Below are positions 1-10,615 of a stretch of DNA of 64,000 nucleotides, piece after piece. Under the pieces are notes generated by a model. That model was not told the DNA's origin. It worked only from the letters and a program-made list of their open reading frames with translations, and did no database searches. The stretch lies in assembly GCA_963210315.1 (NCBI GenBank), contig OY723258.1, positions 62,001 to 126,000 of the forward strand, written 5' to 3'. Positions within the stretch are counted from its first letter, which is position 1, and the number at the start of each line of letters is the position of its first letter. The DNA is from Rhynchopus euleeides. Its lineage: Eukaryota; Euglenozoa; Diplonemea; Diplonemida; Diplonemidae. A program made the position numbers and the translations under genes.

Positions 1-1164
1 CTCATGACCCGCTGCTTATAGGCGGACGTTACTGGTGACGCGGCCGGAATCCTCGCCCCTGTCCCTGTTTTGGAGACCGGCGATGACAACCTCTTGAGGC
101 GGGCTGCTGCACCCGGGGACATGATGGGCGAATCATCATATGCCACAGGTGAGTGAGGCCGTTCGGCCGAGTAGAGGTAGACCGCATCGACGTGTGTCTG
201 CGGTGGAGTTTCCGACGCTGGCGGTGCTGCTGGGGGAAGCAGCGGCGACAAGATCACCGGCCGTGTCTTGAGCTCAGTTTCCAGACGCTCATTCTTCTCC
301 CTCACGTGGTTGCCTTCGACATGCCAGGCCCGCAGGCGCTCTACCTCTGTGAACAGCAGCTGGCTCTCGTCCTTCTCCTTCGCGAGCTCTGCACGAAGTA
401 CCACCGCCTCTGCCTGCAGCGTCCGCATGCGGTCTTCATCTGTATTGTGGTTGCCCATCTCGACTTGAATCTCCTTGAGGTCGAACATCAAGCGCGTGAG
501 CTCCTCTTCGTGGCGCGCCTTCATGTCAATCAGATCGTTGCGCAGCTTTGCATTCTCCTTCTCGAGCGAACGACACAGTCGCTTGCTGACTGACAACTCC
601 TCATTTTGGTCTTGCAGAGTCGCTGTCAGCTCATCAACCTTACTTGTGAGGTGCTGTAGGCGCTCCTTCATAATCTCCTCCGCCTGCGTCCTCCCTTCGG
701 GTGACAGGGTATAGTCATGCCCTGTGTTGGTGGCTATGCGCGTCGATTGCGCAGCACGGTGGAAGGCAGCACACTTTCCCTCCAGCCCCGCAATCACCCC
801 CTGACAATCGCCCAGCTCTCGCCGCAGTGTCTGGAGTTCACCATCAACGACTGCTTTTTCGCTTGCCAGGCGTGCGTTTGCTGTCTGCAGCTGCTGGATG
901 TGGTCTGTGTAATCCATCCGAACCGAGGCCTCAATGTCACCCCGATACGTTATCGACTGGATTGGTTCAGCACCGACAACAGTGTCCCCCCTCTCTGCTT
1001 CCCGCAGCTTCGACTTCGTGCTTCTGTAATGGACGCATGTGAGCGTCAGTACGAGGAGGACGGCCTGTGAGTGCAGGGTGCAGATCGCAGGTTGCAGGAG
1101 GACATTCTGGACATACCGCAAGCGCAGCAGCCAGCAGGATCACGACCACTTCCAGTGAATCCAT
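1..1164 (-). CDS. Single-pass membrane coiled-coil protein, 3' part beyond the left edge
   Basis: No family recognised. Exon 1 is 1164-1117 and exon 2 runs from 1064 to the left edge without a stop; the 52-bp intron (1116-1065) starts GTATGT and ends CACAG. Joined, the N-terminus is a short acidic leader and one hydrophobic segment of about 23 residues (VVVILLAAALAAVLLVLTLTC), then basic residues, as for a type III or signal-anchor membrane protein. The exon junction falls inside this segment, which supports the splice. After it come about 200 residues of heptad-rich, Glu/Lys/Leu-rich coiled coil, then a Pro/Ser-rich stretch at the edge. An acceptor-like CTGACAG lies 14 bases before the ATG. 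An organelle or vesicle tether is possible but unproven. Confidence 0.7.
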
Positions 1165-1649
1165 CTTCAGCCCACATCTGTCAGGTGAGGTGTAAAGCAA
1201 CAGGGAATGGCTGGGTCCGTCGAATGAATGACCCGGCCTTCGGACAGGGCAATGGAGGTAAGGGAGCAGTCGAAGTGACGGGTGGGGGATGGGTGATAGG
1301 GGGAGGGGGAGGGGGCCTCGAATCGACTCAACTCCTCAAATGCAATCGGTCGTTCACTGCCAGATCTCTCTTTCTGCACATCTCCTTCCACACTCGCACC
1401 TACACCCGTATTCGATGAAAGGGAGCGTGGCGCAGGGGGGAAAGCAAACAACAATGCTAGCGACACGTCATAGGGTTGTCGTGTGCAGACTGCGACGGGG
1501 GGAAGAGGTTGGTACACGACAATACACGGAGGACCCAGCCCAGATTCACCTTGATCTGCTGCAACTAGGGGGCACGGCGGGGATTGGCCCGCTGCGCTTC
1601 ATACGGCCAGCAAAGGCAGAGAGCGCATTGTCCTCCATCAGCCAGCAGC
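1165..1649. other. Intergenic spacer
   Basis: About 485 bases between two minus-strand genes. Overlapping short reading frames occur on both strands, but none has codon structure, an acceptor site or a recognisable motif. It should hold the downstream UTR of the Pro/Ala-repeat gene's neighbour and the trans-splice region of the gene to its left. No RNA gene is visible. Confidence 0.5.
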
Positions 1650-3613
1650 TCACTTGCCTGCGATCTTGGTGTTCAGATACTTCAGGAGGAACTGCTTCGG
1701 GTCCTCGGGCTTCTGCTGAATAATCACTTTGCACAAGTCGTCGAAGACATCCTTCAGCTTCATGTTGTCCGAATACGTCCTGTCTTCCGAAGTGTACGCA
1801 CGCCGTTGCTTTGCCCCTGTCGCCGGAGCCGGCAGGGTCCCCTTCCCTCCTGCAGCAGGCGCCTGCGGCTTCGGGGCTGCGGGAGTCGGTGGCGCGGGGG
1901 CGGCCTGCTTGCCGGGCGGTGCAGGGGGGCTGGGTGCAGGCGGTGCCTGGCCCGGCGGGGGGGGCGCGGCCTTTGCTGGGGGCGGTGCCGGCGTGTCCTT
2001 CACGGGTGCCGGAGGAGGCGCACCCGGGGCCGGTGGGGGTCCAGGAGGTGCAGCCTTCGGGGCGGCAGGTGGTGCCTGCTTTGGAGCAGCAGGCGGTGCA
2101 GGTGGGCCTGCAGGGGGCGTGGCCTTCGCGGAAGGTGGAGCCGGCGGTGCACCCTTCCCTGGCGGTGCAGGAGGCCCCGGTGGTGCAGGTGCGCCTGCAG
2201 GCGGTGCCGGTGGACCTGCAGGGGGCGTGGCCTTCGCGGCAGGTGGAGCCGGCGGTGCACCCTTTGCAGGCGGGGCAGGAGGCCCTGGCGGCGCAGGTGT
2301 GGCCTTTGCGGCAGGCGGAGCAGGAGGCCCCGGTGGTGCAGGTGCGCCTGCAGGCGGCGCAGGCGGACCTGCAGGGGGCGTGGCCTTCGCGGCAGGTGGC
2401 GGAGGCGCACCCTTCCCTGGGGGAGCCGGGGGTCCCGGTGGCGTCGGTGCGCCTCCAGCCGGCGGTGCAGGTGGGCCTGCAGGAGGTGTGGCCTTCGCGG
2501 CAGGTGGAGCCGGCGGTGCACCCTTCCCTGGGGGAGCGGGAGGCCCTGGCGGCGCAGGGTGACCTCCAGCAGGGGGCGTGGCCTTTCCGGCAGGTGGAGG
2601 CGGCGGTGCACCCTTTGCAGGCGGGGCAGGAGGCCCTGGCGGCGCAGGTGTGGCCTTTGCGGCAGGCGGAGCAGGAGGCCCCGGTGGTGCAGGTGCGCCT
2701 GCAGGGGGCGCAGGCGGACCTGCAGGGGGTGTGGCCTTCGCGGCAGGTGGCGGAGGCGGTGCACCCTTCCCTGGCGGTGCAGGAGGCCCCGGTGGTGCAG
2801 GTGCGCCTGCGGGCGGTGCCGGCGGACCTGCAGGGGGCGTGGCCTTCGCGGCAGGTGGCGGAGGCGGTGCACCCTTCCCTGGGGGAGCGGGAGGCCCTGG
2901 CGGCGCAGGGGGACCTCCAGCAGGGGGCGTGGCCTTTCCGGCAGGTGGAGGCGGCGGTGCACCCTTTGCAGGCGGGGCAGGAGGTCCTGGCGGCGCAGGT
3001 GTGGCCTTTGCGGCAGGCGGAGCAGGAGGCCCCGGTGGTGCCGGTGCGCCTGCAGGCGGTGCAGGCGGACCTGCAGGGGGCGTGGCCTTCGCGGCAGGTG
3101 GCGGAGGCGGTGCACCCTTCCCTGGGGGAGGTCCCGGCGGCGGCGGGCCAGGTGCGGGGGGCGGTGGTGCGCCCCCGCTCGGCGGCGCAGGCGGCGGCGG
3201 GGTGTCCTTCACTGCTGGTGGCGGCGCATTTGCAGGGGGCGGTGTCGGTGCTGCCGCCTTCGGAGTTTCCTGAGAAAGCAGAGGGTAAACGATGCCAGCT
3301 GCACTGTACATACCTTCTTGGGGCTTGCCTCGGGTGCCCATCCCTTCGCCTTCGCGTACAGGAAATCGTCGCCCTTGATCCCTTGCTGCTGGAACGTCTT
3401 TGCTGCATCCAGTTTGGTGAGTGCGAGCTTTTTAGGATCTTTGGCTTTCTTTGCCGCTGCCTGGTCCTCAGGGCACCACAGCTCAATCTTCTTCATACCC
3501 AGCTTGCCCTCGATCGCCTTGGTGTGCTTGCTGAGCTTGTCAGTCAGCGCAACTGACGTGATCTGCTTCTTGCTCGCATCGTGATCGTCGGAAAGCAACT
3601 TCACGACGACCAT
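1650..3613 (-). CDS. Pro/Ala-repeat protein with a C-terminal Dpy-30/RII-alpha-like segment
   Basis: Exon 1 is 3613-3314 (100 codons) and exon 2 is 3269-1650; the 44-bp intron starts GTATGT and ends CTCAG, phase 0. About 639 residues. Residues 1-100 form a compact, charged domain (starts MVVVKLLSDD; FLYAKAKGW near its end) that could be a beta-grasp fold; this is a guess. The middle, about 430 residues, is almost wholly Pro, Ala, Gly and Lys in imperfect 36-residue repeats. The last 45 residues (LKDVFDDLCKVIIQ, then KPEDPKQFLLKYLN) fit the hydrophobic and P-x-D-P pattern of Dpy-30/RII-alpha dimerisation motifs, common in axonemal and scaffold proteins. An acceptor CACACAG lies 18 bases before the ATG. 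Long opposite-strand reading frames here are shadows of the GC-rich repeat. Confidence 0.8.
1960..3265 (-). repeat. Coding minisatellite encoding Pro/Ala-rich repeats
   Basis: Roughly 108-bp units (36 codons) built from PPAPPGKGAPPPPPAAKATP-like and GPPAPPAGAPAP-like blocks are repeated about ten times, some nearly identical at the DNA level. The length is a multiple of three, so copy-number change keeps the frame. The encoded segment is probably extended and disordered. It lies inside exon 2 of the gene at 1650-3613. Confidence 0.85.
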
Positions 3614-3821
3614 TGTTAAGGTTGTAGGACCTGTGTGACTCGGTGCGCATGTCAGTGGCTGCAACTGCAAGAAAAGATTGTCTATGAATATATCACAACA
3701 CAGTCCAGTGAACAGTCATGGGGATTTCTGCTTGCACAATATGCGGGGGCAGCGAACATGCATTCGGGAAACTGGGTCAGGCATTACAACGCGCAGGTAC
3801 AGAATCAGAATCGCGCGAGAT

Positions 3822-5455
3822 CTAGTCTTGCATGAGCGATGCAAGGTTGTTTGTAAAATGCTGGAAGGATGACAGAATGGAATTTACAACTGCGTTGGTG
3901 GTAACAGAGAGCGCGGGGCTGTTGGCATCGATGAGGCTCTGGTAGTCGTCGCACTTCGCAGAGACAGCGTGGTGCAGTTCACGCAACACTGTCTGAAACC
4001 GCCGCAGCATTGTCTCTTGCTGTGCGTCGGGATCTGTGAGATGTCGCAGTCGGTCATTTTCAAGCTCCACAGCAGCAAGCCTGGCTGCGAGCTCCTCCAT
4101 CCCACTGACCGCAGTCCTGAGCCGCTTGACGTAGGAGGTGACACCTACGTACCCATTGACGGACTTTCCGTAGCGAACAATCTCCCTCTGCAAATCTCGC
4201 AGGTTGATGCTTGCCGATATCTCTTCAATGCGGTGCACAGTCCGGCGAGCCTGCCGCTTGAGATCTGCCACTTCGTCACGGTGCCGCTTCTCGAGTGTAC
4301 TGACAGACCGTGAGTGAACGCACCGCCACACGGTGTTGCACCGGATCATGTACTGGTAGAAGAGTTCGAGGCTGCTGCGCGGGAAATGTTTGTTCCGGAA
4401 CTCTGCCGTAAACCTGAACACATCCTCTGGAACCCAGTAGTCGGTCTCGCGCCTCCTCTCGATGGCCCTGTCAAACCGCCTCGGGACGGCGACCCCGCGG
4501 AGTGCCGTCTCATGTGCCTGCGGCCCCCCCTCTATGTACAGCCGAGACGCGCCGGCGCCAGTGGCGGCGCTCAGACTGCTTGCCTCGTTGCCCACGTACA
4601 CGACGCGCCCCCTGCCCAGACCCTGCCGCAGGGGTGAGGTGGGCGTGCTCCCCAGGAGAAACGAGTCGTCCTCTGTGCGGGTGAGGGCACCGCGCTTCTC
4701 CTTGGCCTCGTGAGGTGCGGAGTGCGAACGGACGTGGGTCTTGTGGAACGGGTCCACGTCGCGGTGTAGGATGAGAGACGACAGCCGTTCGGAATTCTTC
4801 CGCTCCACCTTGAGCTGCCCCTCCAACAGCTTGATGCGATCCTTCAGCTCGCGTGTGGTTGCCCGGTTGTCCACCGCCACAGGTGGGATGCTGCCAGGCG
4901 CACCTGCAGTCAAGCTCCGAAGACACTCAATCGTGTCGTTCTTCTCTTGCAGCTCCTTCTCAAGGCGGTCTATCTCGTCGCGAAAGGACTTGCTCTCCAT
5001 GCCCACTCTTGGGTCGACAAGCCCCTGGGAGTGAGTGGACAGCCTGCTGTGGAGGTGGTCATCACTGGCGTAGTTCCCCACCTCTCGCATGCGCTTGTAT
5101 CTCTCCAGCTCTGCTTCGACTTCGCGTGTTTTGTACTTCTGGTGCTTGTACTTAGATTTGTACTTGTCGATGACTTTGCACGAGACGAGAAGCCGCTTGT
5201 GCAGTTCCTTGGCAGCCTCTTCGAGCCGATTCGCATCCTCCTCGACGGCAACAAAATAAGCGCTTTCCTCCACCTCGCCAGCGTCAAGCATGTGGCGCTT
5301 CGACTGCAGTGGGTGAGTGTCGGTGTAAGTCGTGGCTGTACAGGCGAACCACATACCGTGAGCTCGCCCTGCCAGGCCTGCCACTCCTCCTGGACATCGT
5401 CGTCGAAGCGCCCCCTCGCTGTGCTCACCTCATCATCTCCTGTGACACTGCCCAT
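3822..5455 (-). CDS. Coiled-coil protein, unknown function
   Basis: Exon 1 is 5455-5357 (MGSVTGDDEV start) and exon 2 is 5303-3822, about 526 residues. The intron (5356-5304) starts GTATGT and ends CTGCAG, phase 0; reading through it would insert an unrelated stretch. An acceptor-like CCTCCACAG lies shortly upstream of the chosen ATG. Residues about 40-110 and 140-210 are strong coiled coil (EEDANRLEEAAKELHKRLL; EIDRLEKELQEKND). A Ser-rich linker (VRSHSAPHE; GSTPTSPLRQ) leads to a conserved-looking block (YWVPEDVFRFTAEFRNKHF) and a final helical segment. This is the layout of a cytoskeletal or centrosomal structural protein, but I do not recognise a family. The gap to the next gene downstream is only about 210 bases. 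Confidence 0.75.
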
Positions 5456-5634
5456 CACGTCATGCAGCTGTGTGGCCCGCCCCCACCTGTGGAGGTGTCG
5501 GGTGGCTGAGGTGTGCTTGTGAGGTGTTCGAACCATTCAATACAGTAATATACAATATCGGGCTGGGGTGGGTTTGAGGGCTTCTACTTCAGTTCCTGCC
5601 ACAGACACAGAGATGCCGCAACAACGGCATCTCG

Positions 5635-7116
5635 TCACGCAACAATAGCCTTCGGCCTTTGCTTGGCACGGTTAGCAAGGAAGCGGGCACGCTCTTTTGT
5701 TTCGTCGCTGACACTCAAACCGACATGCTTCGCGTGCATGAACACGGCAAGCCCAACCCTGTCGTGCCCCAGGGTGTTGCCCATCTGGGCAAGCGTCATG
5801 ATCTTCTTGATCAACCAAGCTGCCGAATCTTCACTGACGTTCTGGCCAATGTAGGTATCGAGCAGCTCCTTCGCAATGTCTGCATCGCCTTGCGCAAAGC
5901 AGCCCTCGAAGCACGTCACAAACATCTTCGTGTCTGCGAACAGCGTGGCAGGCGCAAGCTTGACAAGCCTGGTTGTGAGTGCCGGACAGCGACTCACGCC
6001 AAGGATAACCGTCTTCCACGAGCGTGGGTTGTCGGCGTCACCCATGTGGCCCAGCTGCTCGAGGACGAAGGCATCGAGCTGGGCGAACCCGTTTTGTGCC
6101 CCGGCATCGTCCTCCGCGAGAAGGGCCTCGGCGCTCTTGATCAGGAAATGCGCCAACGTTGTGCTGGTGGGGAACCCTTTGCATCCCTCCAGCTCGTGGT
6201 ACATCATGGAGGCCATTTGTGCACTGCCTGCTGCTTCGGACCTGCAGTACTCCACCAGAAGCGTTTGGCCAACAATCTTCGAATACTCTTCGAAGGACTC
6301 ATCGTCGCTGTGCGGTTGGTGGGACTGGTAGCGATCCCAGGACTCATCGAAAAGCGCTTGCCTGCAGAGGCTCACAAGATACAAGGCAAACCCACGGTGG
6401 TTGTTGTTGGAAATGCCCTGGTCTGCAGCCTCCATCTGGAGGTACAGTGACTCAGCCTTGCGCCACATGTGCGCCCTTATGTAGCATTTCAGCAAGGACG
6501 TCTTCGCCTGGACGCCGAAGACATGGGCCTTGCCCTCTGGAGACTTGCAGAACTCCTGCACCTGCTCTGCCCGTTCCACCTGCTCGACAACATCAGGGCG
6601 CGACGCGGGGTGTGCGTCGCCGGGCTGCTGTGTCTTGTCCCTTATGTTCCCTGCCAGGGTGGCGACGAAATACGATATGCTCTTATCACCGAAGGTGATG
6701 CCAGCCCCGTTGGCACCCCGGCGGGTCAGGTCCTTCAGCACCTGCAGGGGATGAGGGAAGTGTGGAAGCCGCATCAGTGGCAGAAGGTCAGACCCCTGGT
6801 CATGAGCAGCGATGCAGTGTTCGTAGTGGGTTTCAAGGAAAAACGGCGTGGTCGGCGCTGCGATCTTCTTCCATGCAGGAATCCTGCGTGCATTCCCCTC
6901 ACCGAGAGCGTCATCAGCATCTGCACTCACCCCCGCGAAGTCATCAATGACCTGTTCCTGGCTGTGAACGACAGCTCTCGCTTCCCTGTCGGGAAACTCC
7001 CACCAGCCCCTGTCCTTCGTCTTATTGATCTTTTTCCAAAACCGGCGCTGCTGCTGAACCGCCTGAACCTGGCACCCGGCATGGTGAGTTCCAGCCCTCA
7101 CAACATGGCAGAACAT
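5635..7116 (-). CDS. PPR-like helical-repeat protein, probably mitochondrial
   Basis: Single exon, about 493 residues. I chose the ATG at 7116 because an acceptor CACTATAG lies 13 bases before it; the frame also stays open further upstream. The N-terminus is rich in Arg, His and Gln with no acid for about 30 residues (MFCHVVRAGTHHAG; QQQRRFWKK), like a mitochondrial presequence. The body is alpha-helical with PPR-like pairs, best near SLLKCYIRAHMWRKAESLYL and the following YLVSLCRQALFDESWDRYQ, plus later repeats. PPR proteins bind organellar RNA; euglenozoan mitochondria use many of them. The repeats are too degenerate to count with confidence, and another alpha-solenoid (TPR-like) is possible. 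It ends RAKQRPKAIVA. Confidence 0.7.
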   Translation of the reverse strand: MFCHVVRAGTHHAGCQVQAVQQQRRFWKKINKTKDRGWWEFPDREARAVVHSQEQVIDDFAGVSADADDALGEGNARRIPAWKKIAAPTTPFFLETHYEHCIAAHDQGSDLLPLMRLPHFPHPLQVLKDLTRRGANGAGITFGDKSISYFVATLAGNIRDKTQQPGDAHPASRPDVVEQVERAEQVQEFCKSPEGKAHVFGVQAKTSLLKCYIRAHMWRKAESLYLQMEAADQGISNNNHRGFALYLVSLCRQALFDESWDRYQSHQPHSDDESFEEYSKIVGQTLLVEYCRSEAAGSAQMASMMYHELEGCKGFPTSTTLAHFLIKSAEALLAEDDAGAQNGFAQLDAFVLEQLGHMGDADNPRSWKTVILGVSRCPALTTRLVKLAPATLFADTKMFVTCFEGCFAQGDADIAKELLDTYIGQNVSEDSAAWLIKKIMTLAQMGNTLGHDRVGLAVFMHAKHVGLSVSDETKERARFLANRAKQRPKAIVA

Positions 7117-7291
7117 GTGCAGGGGCGGCCTATAGTGGCGGTGGTGATGATGGCGGTGGTGCAGTGTCAGGCAAGGCCTCCCGGTGTCCCCAACCATGGC
7201 GAAAGGTGAAGAGGTTTGGTGGGTTGGGGATTGGGGGAGGGAGAAGCCGTTCTTTGTCGTGGCGAGACAATGCCCGCGTATTACAGCGTGT

Positions 7292-10283
7292 CTAGTCAGA
7301 AAGCTCCACTATCTCGATGTCATCGGCAGAGATGGGCTGTTGGTGGGATGCGGTGTGGGGAGTGAGGAGGCGACACTGGCACAGTCGACATACCGCATCA
7401 CGCTTCTCTGCAGTCCGTGCCTTCCGCTGTGCAGCCTGCTCCTTGAGACGAGTCAGGATATCTGTCTCTCGCTGCATGCGTGCGTCTCGTCGTTCGGCAC
7501 GTTTCTGCTCCCGCTCCTGCTCCTCTGGGGTGAGGAACGCCATCCCCTGCCCCAGGCGCTTCTGCTTCTCCAAGCGCATTGCCTGGCGCCTTTCCCGGTC
7601 CTGCACATTCTTCTTTCGGATTTCCGACTCAGTCATCGGCAGCTCCACCGCCACCGCCTGGCCAAGCTTTGGCGCCTTCTCTTCGACAGTCCGCTTCTTA
7701 GCCTTGAGAGCACTTTTCCTCTTCCGCTCGTTTGCCTCGATGTCTTTGATGAACTCGGGTTTCTCGGAAGGTGTCATGCTTGCCGGCTTGTCCCACAGCG
7801 TCTCCTTCGTGCGGGTGTTGAAGTAGTACGCCTCCCCCTCATCAGTCTTGTACTCAACCCACTCGCAGCCTCCGAACTCCACTGGGAGATCCCACTGCAC
7901 CTGTGGTGTGGTGTGCAATGGGGGCAAAGTGTCTCTGCGCTTTGTTCGGCACTTTTTGCAATAAAATCCACGCTTGACGAGTTTGAACTCGCCTGGCGCA
8001 GGGGGTAAACCATGGTATGTGATGTGAAAAAAAAACGACACCCAGCTCTCCCCCCAGGGCTTTCCCTAAATCGGCACCCGTCTCCCGACATTTTCAAAAT
8101 CTGCCTCCCCCCCCTTTTTTTGCAGGCTATTACCGTATACGTAAATATTATGGAACGTAAATATTATGGAACGGGCCCATTTTTGCCCGGTCCGTTCCAT
8201 AATATTTACGTTCCAAAATATTTACAGGGCCAGTTGGGGACTCAGTGGTGAGGATGGCTTGCCTCAGGAATCGCACGAAAAGTGCACGAGTAGGTCCCGT
8301 CAGGGACTCTGTATGCCGTCCGATCACCTGGTCCAAGTCCCCGAGTCGCAGAAAGCCCTGTAAATATTATGGAACGAAAAAAATCTGGAACGCCAACCCA
8401 CCAGCGTTCCAAAATATTTACGTTCCATAATATTTACGTTCCAAAATATTTACGTATACGGTATTTCCCTGTTTCCCCCCTTTTTTTGCAGGCGAGTTGT
8501 CAAGGCAGGAATGGGCACCCTACTTGACTAAAGTGGCTGTCAAAAAAATCTTCGGAATGGGTGTGCGCAAATATTGCAAAAGAACACCTTTTTTGGGGTG
8601 TTGCCGTCCTGGGCGCGCAAAAAAGGTTCCCGTGGGAGACCATGCGGTTTTCGATCTTCCTAGGCTCTCTGGGTTCAGGTGAGTACCAGGGATTATTCAG
8701 CATTTTCTGGCACATCGTGTCAATAGCTTGATCAGTGTCGCCGGATGCTGCAATCCTGAAGCAAAATCAGAGCAATCTCGTCAGGTGCAAGACGCCACGT
8801 GTGGTCTCCCGTGGTGCTCGTTGTGTATTTGGCGCAAACACACGACAACCTCCCCTGGTGTGCCTCATCAGGTGTGAGCCAGGATCAGTGGACCAGCAGT
8901 TGTCTGCCAATGAGGCTTTCTTACACATCACCACAACGGGTCACAAGGTGACATACGGCCACAGAATGTCTCACACGGTTATACATGTTCAGGACCTGTC
9001 TTGTCCGGGTGAGGAATTAGAGGGGGGTGAGCTGAACCTTCACGGTGACAACCAGACAGGGGTCTTCACAGGCACCTCATGGCCAAAATGACCCCACCAC
9101 GATCCGCACAGATTCCAAACGTTCAAAACAACGGGGTCTTGACAAAACCGTCGGGGGGGCCCCGCTGGGTGGGGTGGTGCTGCCTCTCAGTCACCTCCTC
9201 CCATCACGATTCGGACTTGAAGGACTGAACCAGATCCAGATTTCACAGGTGAAACTGGGCGCCTACACCCACAAAATGACCCCACTACGATCCGTACGGA
9301 GTCCAACAAATGCAATGGCAGCCCCCAGACTGGGCCCCAGCCTAACCCCCCTTTCCCCCCTTTTTTTGCACCCGTTTTTGGAAATTTGCCCCCCAGACCC
9401 CCAGATTTAGGGAAAGCCCTGTCTCCCCCTCCCACACAACCCAAAGCTTGCTGCATACCGCTTGGGTCTTCACATTCTGGTAGTACATCCGCTCAGACCC
9501 TGCATCTTCGTGCTCGACCCAATCGCCGATCTGCCTGTTGCGCTTCTTCTTGTTGTCCTCCCCCTCGCCCCTTTGTCGCTTCCCCTTCTTCCGCTTCTTG
9601 CGGGGTCGCGGTGCGAGGGGCTCGCTGTCCTGGCTCTCGTCAAAGGACGTGTCTTCGACGAGGCCTTCCGGCAGCGGCACGCCGGGAGGCAGCAAAGCCA
9701 TGAGGCTGGGGAGCAGCTGCTCGAGCGTCGGGAAACCCGGGGGCAGCGGACAGGTCGGCTTCTTCGGCAGAGGCCCGGGATGCATCAGCATCGGTGGTCC
9801 GGACCGCACGATGGCATGCCCGGCGAGCGGGGGTGGTGCCCGAGGCACGAGCGCACCTCCCCGCCTCGCGCCGGGTGCTGCAGGCGGTGGCGGCGGCGGC
9901 ACAGCCGGGGGTGCCGGGCGCTGCTTCGGGGGCGGGGGGGGCGGTGGGATGGGGATCACAGGCTTGGGCGCATGCGCATCAGGCGGATCGACAGCAACGA
10001 TCGAGGCTTCCGAATCCATCGGGGTGTCAGCCCCCTCGGCAGGGCACACCAGCACATCGTGCACCTCCACCGGTTCCGGTTGGGGCGCAGGCTCCGTAGG
10101 CTGTGCTGCTTCTTCCGGCGCTTCTGGCTTTGGCTCTGGCTCCGCTCCCGGACCCTCCGGGCCTGGAACCGGGGCGGCCTTCTCGCTCACAGGCTCCTCC
10201 TCGGGTGCCTCTGCCTCGTCATGCTCGTCAAGATGGTCTGACGACTCGCTCTCGCTTGGCACATTGTTGTCGTCCACCTCCAT
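7292..10283 (-). CDS. Tandem WW-domain protein, putative pre-mRNA splicing factor
   Basis: Three exons: 10283-9459, 7900-7394, 7336-7292; 458 residues. Introns start GTATGC and GTATGT. The first splice is set by protein logic: the first WW domain begins in exon 1 (DWVEHEDAGSERMYYQNVKT) and is completed in exon 2 (VQWDLP). A second WW follows at once (EWVEYKTDEGEAYYFNTRT, LWDKP). Before them lie an acidic N-terminus and a polyproline region of about 130 residues; after them a long Arg/Lys/Glu helix. Exon 3 encodes only PISADDIEIVELSD, a textbook SUMO-interacting motif. Paired WW domains with proline tracts are typical of Prp40/FBP-like splicing proteins, but no FF domains are present. An acceptor CTGCAG lies 4 bases before the ATG. 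Intron 1 is 1,558 bp because a transposon sits in it. Confidence 0.8.
8055..9421. mobile_element. Non-autonomous hAT-type element in an intron
   Basis: The 18-bp terminal inverted repeats CAGGGCTTTCCCTAAATC match at 8055-8072 and, inverted, at 9404-9421. They are flanked by an exact 8-bp duplication TCTCCCCC (8047-8054 and 9422-9429). CAG...CTG ends with 8-bp duplications are diagnostic of hAT transposons. No transposase frame is present in the 1,367 bp. It lies wholly within intron 1 of the WW gene, which without it would be about 190 bp. A smaller element is nested inside it. Confidence 0.9.
8133..8461. mobile_element. TA-inserting MITE nested in the hAT element
   Basis: A 329-bp element with ends CCGTATACGTAAATATT and its inverted copy, flanked by TA at 8131-8132 and 8462-8463. 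Internal repeats of TGGAACGTAAATATT extend the inverted repeats to about 45 bp. The ends resemble those of the transposase-bearing element at 28840-33471 (CCGTAAACGGAAATATT), so that family probably mobilises it. It is younger than the hAT element around it. Confidence 0.85.
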
Positions 10284-10615
10284 CCTCCTGCAGGTGGTGG
10301 TGGGGGTGGTGGTGGTCTGTAAAACATGTGCTGTGCAAACAGCGACCCAGCCAGGAGGGCACCCTGGTCGTGGGCTGTGTCAGGAGAGTGCAGAGGACGG
10401 GTGGGCAAAACAACCAAAACCAGACTTCCCAGAGTCAAACAAGGGTGGGGGGCGGGGACAGCCGGATCACTAACTTTGTCTCGCGCATGATTGTCACTAA
10501 GTGCCACTAAGTGTCACTCGCTGGACTGGGCTGAAAAGCCCTTCCAGCCCGTCGCTGCATCAGAGGAAATCAGGAATGAAAGAGAGCACTTTCTGGAGAG
10601 TGCTTGATAACACTG

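Noticed and set aside
1546..3584. Long open frames overlapping the Pro/Ala gene on both strands (up to 666 codons)
   Set aside because: Shadows of a GC-rich repeat. Only the frame ending at 1650 has non-repeat ends, a valid intron and an acceptor.
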